Both the position numbers and the translations under genes were made by a program. Under the pieces are notes generated by a model. The model ran no database searches. It saw nothing but the letters and a program-made list of their open reading frames with translations, and had not been told where the DNA came from. Below, piece by piece: positions 1 through 7,388 of a stretch of DNA of 15,964 nt. This stretch comes from Synechococcaceae cyanobacterium (GTDB lineage Bacteria > Cyanobacteriota > Cyanobacteriia > PCC-6307 > Cyanobiaceae). Numbering within the stretch: position 1 is the first letter of the stretch; each line of letters begins with the position of its first letter. The DNA lies in assembly GCA_947460085.1 (NCBI GenBank), contig CANHGA010000019.1, positions 1 through 15,964 of the forward strand, written 5' to 3'.

Positions 1-1025
1 GGATCGCGCCACCGAACGAGGGCGGCCTGGGCCGAGGCTTCAGGCCAGAGCAGGAGCAGGGCCGGGAGGTCGGCCTCCAGCTCCTGGTGCAAGCGCAGCT
101 GATCGGTTTCGCTGAGCTGCCCGCTGGGGCCCACGGCCTGCCAATGGCGCAGGGCGTGGCAGCGCTGTTGCAGGCGCCGACTGCTGCGGAGCCCATCCAG
201 GGCTTGCCTGCCAAAGAGGGCCGCTAGGCGGGCCAGGGGTAGGGCCCAGCCCAGCTCTTCGCTGCCCAGGCCCCGGGCCCGGGCGTTTGGCTCCGATAGC
301 TCCTGCAGGCTGGCCTGGGCCAAGGGATCGGCGCCCCAGGGTTTGAGCAGCCCCATGGCTTGGCAGGCCTGCAGCCCGCGGTGACCTTCGGGGGCGGCCG
401 CCAATTTTTCCAGCTCCGCCAGCACCCGTTCGCCGGCCACGCTGCCCAGCAAGGCGGCGTGGCGTTCGATCCAAACCTGCGTTTGGGGCTCCAGGGCAAA
501 GCCCAGTTCCGTGGCCAGCCTCAGCCCCCGGAGCAGCCGCAGGGGATCGGCCACCAAATTGGCTTCCTGCACGGCCACCAGCTGGCCCCTTTGCAGATGA
601 TCCAGGCCGCCGGTGGGATCCACCAGGCTTGCGCCCTCTTCCAGGGGCAGGGCAATCGCATTGACCGTGTAATCCCGCCGCCCCAAATCCGCTTCCAGGC
701 TGCCCCCCTCTTGGGTGGCCAGGTCAATGGTCCAGCCCTGAATCACCAGGCGGGCGATGCCGTGGTCCGCATCCAGCACCACGCAGGTGCCCCCCCAGCG
801 GCGCGAGGCTGCTCTGGCAAACCCAATCGCATCACCGCTCACCACCAGGTCCAGATCCGGGCGCGGCCCCAGCCGATTGAGCAGGGCATCCCGCACGGCC
901 CCTCCCACCAGGGTGGTGCCCTGGGGGAAGGCCCCGGGGGGGAGGGGCCAGCCCCCAGGATTGAGGCGCTCGAGCAGTTGGCCCGCCAGAATGGGGTTCT
1001 GGTGTAGCTGCGGCGGCATGTGCAT
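1..1025 (-). CDS. cca: CCA tRNA nucleotidyltransferase (3' end cut off by window edge)
   Basis: A nucleotidyltransferase that adds or repairs the 3' CCA end of tRNAs in the cytoplasm. About 340 residues are visible and the reading frame is still open at base 1, so the C-terminus is missing. Class II polymerase motifs occur in order: GGAVRD near residues 41-46, the metal-binding DLDLVV near 57-62, RRDYTVNAIAL near 116-126, DPTGGLD near 137, and ADPLRLLRGLRLATELGF in the neck region. Some cyanobacteria split CC- and A-addition between two enzymes, and the sequence does not show which activity this copy has. Two in-frame ATGs are possible (1025 and 1019); neither has a visible Shine-Dalgarno sequence. 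No later good start precedes the GGAVRD motif, so overlap or direct contact with the ycf34 start is unavoidable. The locally encoded tRNA-Asn lacks a templated CCA and would need this enzyme. Confidence 0.93.
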   Translation of the reverse strand, partial: MHMPPQLHQNPILAGQLLERLNPGGWPLPPGAFPQGTTLVGGAVRDALLNRLGPRPDLDLVVSGDAIGFARAASRRWGGTCVVLDADHGIARLVIQGWTIDLATQEGGSLEADLGRRDYTVNAIALPLEEGASLVDPTGGLDHLQRGQLVAVQEANLVADPLRLLRGLRLATELGFALEPQTQVWIERHAALLGSVAGERVLAELEKLAAAPEGHRGLQACQAMGLLKPWGADPLAQASLQELSEPNARARGLGSEELGWALPLARLAALFGRQALDGLRSSRRLQQRCHALRHWQAVGPSGQLSETDQLRLHQELEADLPALLLLWPEASAQAALVRWRD

Positions 1026-1269
1026 CTGCGTGGATTGCCACTGGGTCGACCGATGTCAGGCCTACCACGCGGTGGAACGCCAGCACGGCGTGGACCATCT
1101 CACCGCTGGGCCCGATTTCAGCCCCACGGAGCCAAGAATTCACGTGCAGGTGCAAGATCTACCGGCGGGTGGAGTCGGCGTGGAATGGGATGTGCGCGCG
1201 TGCGCCAGTTTTCTTGCCGAGCCTGGCCGCTGGCAGCGCCTGAGGCCAGGGGTAGTGCTGCCGTCATGA
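1018..1269 (+). CDS. ycf34: Ycf34 family protein (putative iron-sulfur protein)
   Basis: A small 83-residue protein that starts MCICVDCHWVDRC, the hallmark N-terminus of Ycf34, a family of cyanobacteria and some algal plastids. Cys2, Cys4, Cys7 and Cys13, with Cys62 further on, are candidate cluster ligands; the Synechocystis homologue is reported to carry an iron-sulfur cluster and to matter for phototrophic growth. The start is fixed by the family N-terminus, since the longer open frame upstream would only read through the antisense of cca. Its ATG at 1018-1020 overlaps the ATG of the divergent cca gene at the bases CATG, so its promoter must lie within cca. tsaB follows after 10 bp, suggesting one transcript. 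The exact function is unknown. Confidence 0.88.
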   Translation: MCICVDCHWVDRCQAYHAVERQHGVDHLTAGPDFSPTEPRIHVQVQDLPAGGVGVEWDVRACASFLAEPGRWQRLRPGVVLPS

Positions 1270-1279
1270 GAGCGCGGCC

Positions 1280-1918
1280 ATGAGCTTGGTCTTGGCCTTG
1301 CACAGCTCCAGCGAGGTGCTTGGCGTTGGGGTGGCCTCCCTTGATGGCCAGGGTGCTTGCGCTGGCATGCCTGCGCTCCGCAGCCAGGCGTTCCCCCTGG
1401 GCCGTGCCCTCTCCAACCAGCTCTTCAATGCGGTGGAAGCGGTGTTGCCTGCAGAGCAGTGGCCGCAGATTGGCCGGTTGGCGGTGGCCCTTGGCCCAGG
1501 GGGATTTACGGGTACCCGGCTGACGGTGGTGATGGCCCGCACCCTGGCCGAGCAGCTCGGGGTGCCCCTCGATGGGGTGGGTAGTTTTCTGCTGATTGCC
1601 CGGCGGCTGCAGCTGCAGGAGCCCACCTGGTTGGTCCAGACCTTGCCGCGCCGGGGGGTGGTGGCCGGTTGTTATGGCCCGAGCGCCCCTGGCTTCAATT
1701 CCGATGCCTGGGGTGGCATGGAGGAATTGGTGGCCCCCAAGCTCTACGCGAGCGCTTCGGAGTTGCCGGCCGGGCCCCAGCAGGCCGCCATCCCGGAGTT
1801 ACCTGCCGATGTGGACCAGTTGGCCCACCTGGCCTGCCTGGCGGCCTCTGCGGGCATCGAGGCGCCCTGGCAGCCGGTGTTGCCCCTCTATCCCACCTCC
1901 CCGGTGGGGGAGGCCTGA
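1280..1918 (+). CDS. tsaB: TsaB, subunit of the tRNA t6A37 threonylcarbamoyl transferase complex
   Basis: A 212-residue ASKHA-fold protein. TsaB is the non-catalytic partner of TsaD; with TsaE they transfer the threonylcarbamoyl group made by TsaC to A37 of tRNAs that read ANN codons. The signature GPGGFTGTR lies at residues 72-80, followed by LTVVMARTLAEQLG. The N-terminal strand reads LALHSSSE, where many family members have an aspartate (LAIDT-like); this loss is tolerable in a scaffold subunit. The length fits the family. The ATG at 1280 lies 10 bp after ycf34 and the stop lies 5 bp before the next gene, so a three-gene operon is likely. The tRNA-Asn gene in this window encodes a natural substrate. 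Confidence 0.92.
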   Translation: MSLVLALHSSSEVLGVGVASLDGQGACAGMPALRSQAFPLGRALSNQLFNAVEAVLPAEQWPQIGRLAVALGPGGFTGTRLTVVMARTLAEQLGVPLDGVGSFLLIARRLQLQEPTWLVQTLPRRGVVAGCYGPSAPGFNSDAWGGMEELVAPKLYASASELPAGPQQAAIPELPADVDQLAHLACLAASAGIEAPWQPVLPLYPTSPVGEA

Positions 1919-1923
1919 GGGCC

Positions 1924-2556
1924 GTGGCTGCTCCCCGTCCCAAAGCCCCCCGACGCAACGCCCCCCGCCGCCCCTCGGGGGTGCGCGTACCCCCCCGCCG
2001 GCCAAGGCGCAAAAGCCCGGTGAAGCGGGTGGCGCTCATGGCTGGGGCCGCTGGCTTGCTGTGGCTGTCCCGGGGCTGGTGGTGGCCGGCTGTCCCCCCT
2101 CCCCAGATGATCCTGGTGCTGGGGGGGGATGTGGACCGGGAGCAGAGGGGGGCCGAGTTGGCCCAGCAGGATGGCCTGCCCGTGGTGGTCACCGGGGGCA
2201 GCAATCCCGAGTACGCCCGTTGGCTGTTCCAGCAGCGGGAAGGCCTGCCAGCCCACCAGGTGCAGCTCGATTACCGGGCCCACGACACCCTCACCAATTT
2301 CACCTCCCTGGTGGATGAGCTGCAGCGGGCCCGCATTCGCCATGCCCTCCTTGTCACCAGCAGCGACCACATGGCGAGGGCCCTGCTGGTGGGACGGATC
2401 GTTGCCGGCAGTCGGGGTATCCAGCTCACCCCGGTGCCGGTGCCCTGTGGCGACCGTTGCTACCAGGAGAGCCAGGGCAAGGTGTGGGGCGATGGCGCCC
2501 GGGCCGTGCTCTGGGTGCTCACCGGCCGCGACATCCGCAGCTGGATGGGCAATTAG
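1924..2556 (+). CDS. YdcF/SanA/ElyC-like DUF218 membrane protein
   Basis: A 210-residue protein of the DUF218 (YdcF/ElyC/SanA) family. The GTG start sits 5 bp after tsaB; an ATG at 2038 is a possible shorter start. The first about 36 residues are rich in Arg, Pro and Lys, followed by a single hydrophobic segment (about residues 37-57, VALMAGAAGLLWLSRGWWW), which suggests a membrane anchor with a basic cytoplasmic tail. The DUF218 core follows: ILVLGGD near 63-69, LPVVVTGGSN near 85-94, DTLTNFTSLVDEL near 121-133 and LLVTSSDHMARA near 142-153. Relatives in E. coli affect envelope integrity, but no reaction is established for this branch, so I assign none. Its stop codon overlaps the stop of the convergent plsC gene. 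Confidence 0.85.
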   Translation: MAAPRPKAPRRNAPRRPSGVRVPPRRPRRKSPVKRVALMAGAAGLLWLSRGWWWPAVPPPQMILVLGGDVDREQRGAELAQQDGLPVVVTGGSNPEYARWLFQQREGLPAHQVQLDYRAHDTLTNFTSLVDELQRARIRHALLVTSSDHMARALLVGRIVAGSRGIQLTPVPVPCGDRCYQESQGKVWGDGARAVLWVLTGRDIRSWMGN

Positions 2557-3305
2557 CTGACGTCCTGATCGGGGCCCGATGGGAGGAGGGTTTGGGGGGA
2601 ATGGGGTCCGATCAGGCCCTGATCCAAGAGGGCGTTGATTTGCCGCTGACAGGCCTCGGTGGCCAGGTCCAGGTCGGGCCGCTTGCGCGAGGCCGGCGGC
2701 TGGATGGGGGTGCCAATGCGGATTTGGATCGGCACCAGCCGGATGCCGCCCTTGCCGGGCCCTAGGGCCCGGTGGCTATTGATGATCGCCACCGGCAACA
2801 GGGGTGCGCCGGACCTGGCTGCCAGCAGGGCCGCGCCAGCTTGGGGATTGTTGACCCGGCCATCGCCTTGGCGGGTGCCGTCGATGAACACGCCGATGGC
2901 CCAGCCCTCGAGCAGCCGATCGGTGGCGGTGCGGATGGCCTCCCGATCGCTGGCGCCCCTGGCCACGGGGTAGGCGCCACAGGCCCGGATAATCCCCCCC
3001 AGCAGCGGAACTTTGAACAGTTCGGCTTTGGCCATGAAGGCCACCGGGCGCCCCAGGGCATGGCCCAGCAGGGGTGGATCGAGGTGGGATCCGTGGTTCG
3101 CCACCACCACGACGGCGCCATCCATGGGCACGTTGCCATTGCCCAAGGTGCGGCCCCGAAACAGCAACCGGTACACCGGAAAGACCAGCAGGTAGCTGAT
3201 CAAGCGGTAGGTGAGGCTGGGCTTGGGGCTGTTGAGCAGGGCGGGGGGCTCAGCCGGTTTGCGGCGCCGCAGGGCCCGCTTCACCGCGGCAACGGGACGG
3301 TTCAT
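2553..3305 (-). CDS. plsC: 1-acyl-sn-glycerol-3-phosphate acyltransferase
   Basis: A 250-residue acyltransferase that transfers an acyl group to lysophosphatidate to give phosphatidate, the precursor of all glycerolipids, at the membrane. The catalytic HX4D motif is NHGSHLD (His71, Asp76). The second block is FIDGTRQGDGR at about 140-150, where Asp replaces the usual Glu of the EGTR motif. LLPVAII at about 169-175 fits the fourth block. Residues 32-49 (TYRLISYLLVFPVYRLLF) are a hydrophobic N-terminal membrane-contact stretch preceded by a basic tail. The start overlaps the fabD stop as ATGA (3302-3305), which suggests translational coupling. It is the last gene of the rpaB-plsX-fabH-fabD-plsC block. 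Confidence 0.92.
   Translation of the reverse strand: MNRPVAAVKRALRRRKPAEPPALLNSPKPSLTYRLISYLLVFPVYRLLFRGRTLGNGNVPMDGAVVVVANHGSHLDPPLLGHALGRPVAFMAKAELFKVPLLGGIIRACGAYPVARGASDREAIRTATDRLLEGWAIGVFIDGTRQGDGRVNNPQAGAALLAARSGAPLLPVAIINSHRALGPGKGGIRLVPIQIRIGTPIQPPASRKRPDLDLATEACQRQINALLDQGLIGPHSPQTLLPSGPDQDVS
2564..2616. repeat. 9-bp inverted repeat at the plsC 3' end
   Basis: CCTGATCGG at 2564-2572 is repeated in inverted orientation as CCGATCAGG at 2608-2616, separated by 35 bases rich in G on the + strand. It lies inside the last codons of plsC and just after the ydcF stop. A stem could form in the read-through transcript of either gene, but no T-run follows on either strand, so I do not call it an intrinsic terminator. 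Confidence 0.45.
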
Positions 3306-4192
3306 TGGCCTAGGTCACCGGCATTGGCCACCTGGGCCGTGGCGATCCCCTCGCAACTGCGCTTGATCAAGCCGCTCAGCACGGCGCCGGGGCCGATCTC
3401 CACGGCGGTATCGATGCCCAGGGCCGTGAACTGCTCCATGGTTTCGCGCCACCGCACCCCCGTGGTCATTTGTTGGATCAGCCGGGCCTTGAGGGCTGCG
3501 CCGCTGGTGGTGGGAGTGGGATCGGTGTTGCTCAGCACCGGAACCTGGGCATCGGCAAAGGGCACCGTTTCGAGCTCCTGGGCAAAGGCCTGGGCGGCAT
3601 CGGCCATGAAGGGGGAGTGGAAGGCCCCGCTCACCGCCAGGGGGATGGCGCGCTTGCAGGTGAGTTGGCTGGCCACGGCGGCCACGGCTTCCGGGCTGCC
3701 GGAGAGCACCACCTGGGCGCTGCTGTTGTCGTTGGCAATCACCACCCCTGCGGTGGCCCCCACGAGCTGGTCCAGTTGGCTGCGATCAAAGCCCATCACT
3801 GCGGTCATGGCCCCACCCCCGGCGGCGGCCATCAAGTTGCTGCGCTTCTGCATCAAGGCCAGGCCCGTGGCGAAATCGAACACCCCGGCCACATGGAGCG
3901 CCACCAATTCACCAAGGCTGTGACCGGCCACCAGCGAGGGGCAGCGGCCCTGGGCTTGTAGCTGGCTGGCCAGCAGGCTTTCGATCAGAAAGAGGGCGGG
4001 CTGGGTGTTGCGGGTGTCGTTGAGCTCGCTCAGCTCACCAGTGGCCTGGCCCTGGCAAATGGCGAGTAGGTCGCGGCCCAGCAGATCGGACGCTTGGCGA
4101 AAGCACGCCAACGCCCCAGGGAGATCGAGGAGGCCGTCGGCCATGCCCACCTTCTGCGAACCCTGGCCAGGAAACACCCAGGCAATCCCCAT
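3302..4192 (-). CDS. fabD: Malonyl-CoA:ACP transacylase
   Basis: A 296-residue transacylase that moves malonyl from CoA to acyl carrier protein, providing the extender unit for type II fatty-acid synthesis. FPGQGSQ near residues 7-13 forms the oxyanion region, GHSLGE at 90-95 carries nucleophile Ser92, Arg117 in MQKRSNLM binds the malonyl carboxylate, and His192 in SGAFHSP completes the catalytic pair. The length matches the family. The start at 4192 begins directly with the conserved MGIAWVFPGQ segment, 30 bp after the fabH stop, and the stop overlaps plsC by four bases. There is no sign of a polyketide-type fusion, so this is a housekeeping FabD. Confidence 0.96.
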   Translation of the reverse strand: MGIAWVFPGQGSQKVGMADGLLDLPGALACFRQASDLLGRDLLAICQGQATGELSELNDTRNTQPALFLIESLLASQLQAQGRCPSLVAGHSLGELVALHVAGVFDFATGLALMQKRSNLMAAAGGGAMTAVMGFDRSQLDQLVGATAGVVIANDNSSAQVVLSGSPEAVAAVASQLTCKRAIPLAVSGAFHSPFMADAAQAFAQELETVPFADAQVPVLSNTDPTPTTSGAALKARLIQQMTTGVRWRETMEQFTALGIDTAVEIGPGAVLSGLIKRSCEGIATAQVANAGDLGQ

Positions 4193-4222
4193 GGAGCTGT
4201 TGCTGTAACGGTCGGCAGGAGA

Positions 4223-5260
4223 TTAGGGCCCGCTCCAGCGCAGCAGGGCACCACCCCAGCTCAGGCCAGCGCCAAAGCCACTGCTTGCCAACAGGTGGCC
4301 CGGTTGCACCCGGCCATCCTTCACCGCCTCATCCAGCATCAGCGGGATCGTGGCGGCCGAGGTGTTGCCGTAGTGGGCCAGGTTGCTGAGCACCTGCTCT
4401 TGGGGCATGGAAAAGCGCTGGGCCACCGCATCGAGGATGCGCTGGTTGGCCTGGTGCAACAGCAGCCAGTCGAGTTGCTCGGGCGAGGTGCCGGTGGCCT
4501 CCAGCAACTCGGCCAGGATTGCCGGCACTTCCCGCACCGCGAACTTGTAAACCTCCTGGCCATTCATCTGGATCGGGGCGAAGCCCCCTTTTTGGGCCGA
4601 GAGGCCATCCAGGAGGGGTTCATGGATGTTGGTTTGGGCCAGGGTGAGGCATCCATTGCGGCTGCCATCGGAGCGCATGCGAAAGCCCAACAGGCCCGTT
4701 TCAGGGGCTGGGCAGGCTTCCACGGCCACGGCGCCGGCGCCATCGCCAAACAGCACGCAGGTGCTGCGGTCGTCCCAGTTGACCCAGCGGCTCAGCTGGT
4801 CGGCACCAATCACCAGGGCCCGGCGCATCGCCCCCGTGGCCAGGTACTGGTTGGCGGTGATCAGGGAAAAGAGAAACCCGCTGCAGGCCGCAGTGAGATC
4901 GAAGGCCACGGCCTTGGTGGCTCCAAGCGCCCCTTGAATGCGCGGCGCTGTGCCGAAGAGGTCGTCGGGGCTGGAGGTGGCCAGCAGGATCAGATCCAGG
5001 TCCTCAGCCCGCCAGCCCGCGTGATCCAGGGCTGCCTGGCCAGCGCGGGTGGCCAAGGTGGTGAGGGATTCCTCGGGCCCGGCAACCCGGCGGGCCCCAA
5101 TGCCGGTGCGGGTGCGGATCCACTCGTCGTTGGTCTCAACCCGGCCGCTCAGCTGGGTGTTGGTGATGCTGGCGGCTGGAACGGCACTGCCGCTGCCCAC
5201 CAGGGCCATCCCCCAAGGGAGGAGGCCAGGTGCTGGTTGTGCAACGCCGCCAAGCGACAC
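4223..5260 (-). CDS. fabH: Beta-ketoacyl-ACP synthase III
   Basis: Condenses acetyl-CoA with malonyl-ACP to start fatty-acid synthesis. The catalytic triad is visible: Cys126 in DLTAACSGF, His269 in LLLHQANQRI and Asn299 in HYGNTSAA. WIRTRTGIGARR near residues 47-58 is the family substrate-entry segment. The open frame begins with GTG at 5260, giving 345 residues; an internal ATG at 5209 gives 328 residues starting MALVGSGSAVP, closer to the usual family length. No Shine-Dalgarno sequence decides between them, so the first 17 residues are uncertain. It lies 21 bp after the plsX stop in the same operon. Confidence 0.95.
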   Translation of the reverse strand: MSLGGVAQPAPGLLPWGMALVGSGSAVPAASITNTQLSGRVETNDEWIRTRTGIGARRVAGPEESLTTLATRAGQAALDHAGWRAEDLDLILLATSSPDDLFGTAPRIQGALGATKAVAFDLTAACSGFLFSLITANQYLATGAMRRALVIGADQLSRWVNWDDRSTCVLFGDGAGAVAVEACPAPETGLLGFRMRSDGSRNGCLTLAQTNIHEPLLDGLSAQKGGFAPIQMNGQEVYKFAVREVPAILAELLEATGTSPEQLDWLLLHQANQRILDAVAQRFSMPQEQVLSNLAHYGNTSAATIPLMLDEAVKDGRVQPGHLLASSGFGAGLSWGGALLRWSGP

Positions 5261-5281
5261 GGGAGCCGGCCAGAAGTGGGC

Positions 5282-6670
5282 TCAGTCAACCACAGGTGCG
5301 CTTGCACTGAGGGCATGCAGGTTGGCCATGACCCCATGGTTGGCCGCGGAGTGGGCCAGGCGCAGGGCGCTGAGCACGGACAGGGCCTTGCTGCTGCCAT
5401 GGCCGATTACGCAGACCCCATCAACGCCCAGCAGCAGGGCGCCGCCGTGTTCGGCATGGTCGAGGCGCTTTTTAATCCGGCGCAGGTTGTTGATCAAGAA
5501 GGCCGAGCCCACCTTGCCGCGCCGGCCCCGGGGCAACTCTTCCTTGATCACATCCAGCAGGACGCTGCCCACCGATTCAAGGAATTTCAGCAGCACGTTG
5601 CCGGTGAAGCCGTCACAGACCACCACGTCGAACTCGCCTGACAGCACGTCGCGACCTTCGCAGTTGCCCGCAAACACAAAGCGCTGCTCCGCGGCGAGCA
5701 GGGGGTAGGTCTTGAGGCAGAGCTCGTTGCCCTTGCATTCCTCTTCGCCAATGTTGACCAGGCCAATGCGGGGTTGCTTCACCTGCAGCACATCGCGGCT
5801 GTAGATGTTGCCGAGCAGGGCCCACTGGTGCAGGTAGGTGGCTTTGCAATCCATGTTGGCGCCCACATCCAGCACGAGCACCTGCTGGGCCGGATCCCGG
5901 GTGGGGAAGAGGGCGCCAATGGCCGGGCGATCAATGCCCTTGAGCCGCCCCAGCCGGAAGATGGCGGAGGCCATCACCGCGCCTGAATTGCCGGCCGAAT
6001 AGACGGCCGTGGCCCGGCCTTCTTTGACCAGGTCCATGGCCATGTTGATGCTGGCGTCGCGCTTTTTGCGCACCACCGTGGCTTCCTCATCCATCCCCAC
6101 CGACGGGCCGCTGGGGATGATTTCGATCAGGTTGCGTTCGACGGCGGTGGCGAGCTCCTCCTTGAGCCCCATGGCGGCTACGGCCTGGTGCAGGCGAGCC
6201 TCTTCGGCCACAAACCGCACCCGCAGAGGGAGCAACTCCACGGCGCGCAGGCAGCCCTCCAGGATGGGGCCCGGGGCGAAATCGCCGCCCATGCCATCAA
6301 CGGCCACCCAGAGGCGGTCGGCGTCGTTGATGGAGCCATCGTGGCCACTGCCCTGTTGCAGGCGGCGTAGGGGGTCAAAGACCAGGGGTTGGAGCACGGC
6401 GCCGGCCATGGAGCCTGCGCCGGAAACGGCCGCTCCAGCCACCGATCCCGCCCCTGAGACGGCAGCGCCGGCCACGGACCCGGCAACTCCCGCAACGGAT
6501 CCAGCCATGCTGCCGGCGGTGTTTGCGGCCGAGGTGGCCGTGTCCACCAGGCTGGTAACGGCGGCATTGCGCCGGTACCAAATCACCAGCCGTCGGATCG
6601 CCCGGCTGGGTTTGGCTCGCTTGGGGCTGGTGGGGGAGAAATCAGGCTCCTTCGGAGACAACGGCGTCAA
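5282..6670 (-). CDS. plsX: Phosphate acyltransferase PlsX with long N-terminal extension
   Basis: Makes acyl-phosphate from acyl-ACP and phosphate, the acyl donor for the first glycerolipid step. The PlsX core starts near residue 120 with LWVAVDGMGGDFAPGP and continues through GPSVGMDEEATVVRKKRDAS, YSAGNSGAVMASA, LDVGANMDCK, NIGEEECKGN and VVCDGFTGNVLLKFLES to GVDGVCVIGHGSS. The whole protein is 462 residues, against roughly 330-350 for common PlsX. The extra N-terminus has a basic stretch (RAIRRLVIWYRRN, about 24-35) and a Gly/Ala/Ser/Val repeat (about 52-92). The start is uncertain: TTG at 6670 (29-bp overlap with rpaB), TTG at 6661 or GTG at 6586; all three keep the repeat. AAGGAG lies in the end of rpaB, but no start codon is well placed after it. 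Confidence 0.93.
   Translation of the reverse strand: MTPLSPKEPDFSPTSPKRAKPSRAIRRLVIWYRRNAAVTSLVDTATSAANTAGSMAGSVAGVAGSVAGAAVSGAGSVAGAAVSGAGSMAGAVLQPLVFDPLRRLQQGSGHDGSINDADRLWVAVDGMGGDFAPGPILEGCLRAVELLPLRVRFVAEEARLHQAVAAMGLKEELATAVERNLIEIIPSGPSVGMDEEATVVRKKRDASINMAMDLVKEGRATAVYSAGNSGAVMASAIFRLGRLKGIDRPAIGALFPTRDPAQQVLVLDVGANMDCKATYLHQWALLGNIYSRDVLQVKQPRIGLVNIGEEECKGNELCLKTYPLLAAEQRFVFAGNCEGRDVLSGEFDVVVCDGFTGNVLLKFLESVGSVLLDVIKEELPRGRRGKVGSAFLINNLRRIKKRLDHAEHGGALLLGVDGVCVIGHGSSKALSVLSALRLAHSAANHGVMANLHALSASAPVVD
6416..6481 (-). repeat. Two tandem 33-bp units coding an identical 11-residue repeat in PlsX
   Basis: Units 6449-6481 and 6416-6448 both encode GSVAGAAVSGA (residues 64-74 and 75-85 of PlsX). 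At the DNA level 9 of 33 bases differ, and all nine are silent changes, so the peptide is conserved although the codons have diverged. Related GS(V/M)AG pieces flank the pair on both sides. Confidence 0.85.
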
Positions 6671-7388
6671 CGATGCGTTGGAACAGGTAGCCAGTGCCCC
6701 GAGCCGTGAGGATCAGCTCGGGATTGGCAGGGTCGGCTTCCAGTTTGGAGCGCAGCCGGGAAATATGCACATCCACCACCCGTGTATCGACATGACGCTC
6801 GGGGGTGTAGCCCCACACATCCTTGAGGATTTCCCCACGGCTAAAGGGTTCTCCGGAGCGGCTGACCAGCAGTTCCAGCAGGCTGAATTCCATGCCGGTC
6901 AGGCGAATGCGCTCGTCACCGCTGTACACCTGACGCTTGTTGGTGTCGATGCGGAGATCCCCCACTTGGATCACGCCGGAGTTGGGGAGGCCAGCCACCG
7001 AATCCTTGTCCACCCGGCGTAGGACGCAGCGGATGCGGGCTTCGAGTTCCTTGGGACTGAAGGGTTTGACGACATAGTCGTCGGCGCCCAGTTCAAGGCC
7101 GGTGATGCGGTCGGCCACATCGCCGAGGGCGGTGAGCATCACGATCGGCACGTCCGATTCCTTGCGCAGCTCCTGGCAAACGCCGTAGCCATCGAGCTTG
7201 GGCATCATCACGTCGAGCACCACCAGGTCGGGGTTGGTGCTTTGAAACAGCTCCAGGGCCTCGACGCCGTCGCAGGCGGTGACCACCTTGTAGCCAATCA
7301 TGGAAAGCCGGGTTTCCAGAATCCTGCGGATGCTGGCCTCGTCGTCGACAACAAGGATGGTTTCTTTTGCGGGGGCGGAAGCCGTCAT
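6642..7388 (-). CDS. rpaB: RpaB, OmpR-type response regulator (Ycf27)
   Basis: A 248-residue response regulator. The receiver domain (about 10-125) has the acidic pair in VVDDEAS, phospho-acceptor Asp59 in LVVLDVMMPK, Thr86 in MLTALGD and Lys108 in VVKPFSP. The C-terminal winged helix (about 140-240) contains LTGMEFSLLELLVSRSGEPF and the recognition segment DTRVVDVHISRLRSKL. The near-invariant stretches MPKLDGYGVCQELRKESDVP and DVADRITGLELGADDYVVKP identify RpaB rather than a generic OmpR protein. RpaB, usually with kinase NblS (Hik33), controls high-light genes through HLR1 sites and was first described for coupling phycobilisomes to the photosystems. It is the promoter-proximal gene of the plsX-fabH-fabD-plsC block. 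Confidence 0.95.
   Translation of the reverse strand: MTASAPAKETILVVDDEASIRRILETRLSMIGYKVVTACDGVEALELFQSTNPDLVVLDVMMPKLDGYGVCQELRKESDVPIVMLTALGDVADRITGLELGADDYVVKPFSPKELEARIRCVLRRVDKDSVAGLPNSGVIQVGDLRIDTNKRQVYSGDERIRLTGMEFSLLELLVSRSGEPFSRGEILKDVWGYTPERHVDTRVVDVHISRLRSKLEADPANPELILTARGTGYLFQRIVDAVVSEGA

Noticed and set aside
360..1007. Long + strand open frame opposite cca
   Set aside because: The minus-strand frame has all nucleotidyltransferase motifs; the + frame has no recognisable domain and arises from high GC content.
2772..3923. Long + strand open frame opposite plsC and fabD
   Set aside because: It covers two genes with clear catalytic motifs on the other strand and has no family features of its own.
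4094..5641. 515-codon + strand open frame opposite fabH and plsX
   Set aside because: It is His/Gln/Gly-rich and without domains, typical of antisense frames in GC-rich DNA, and spans the fabD/fabH/plsX boundaries.
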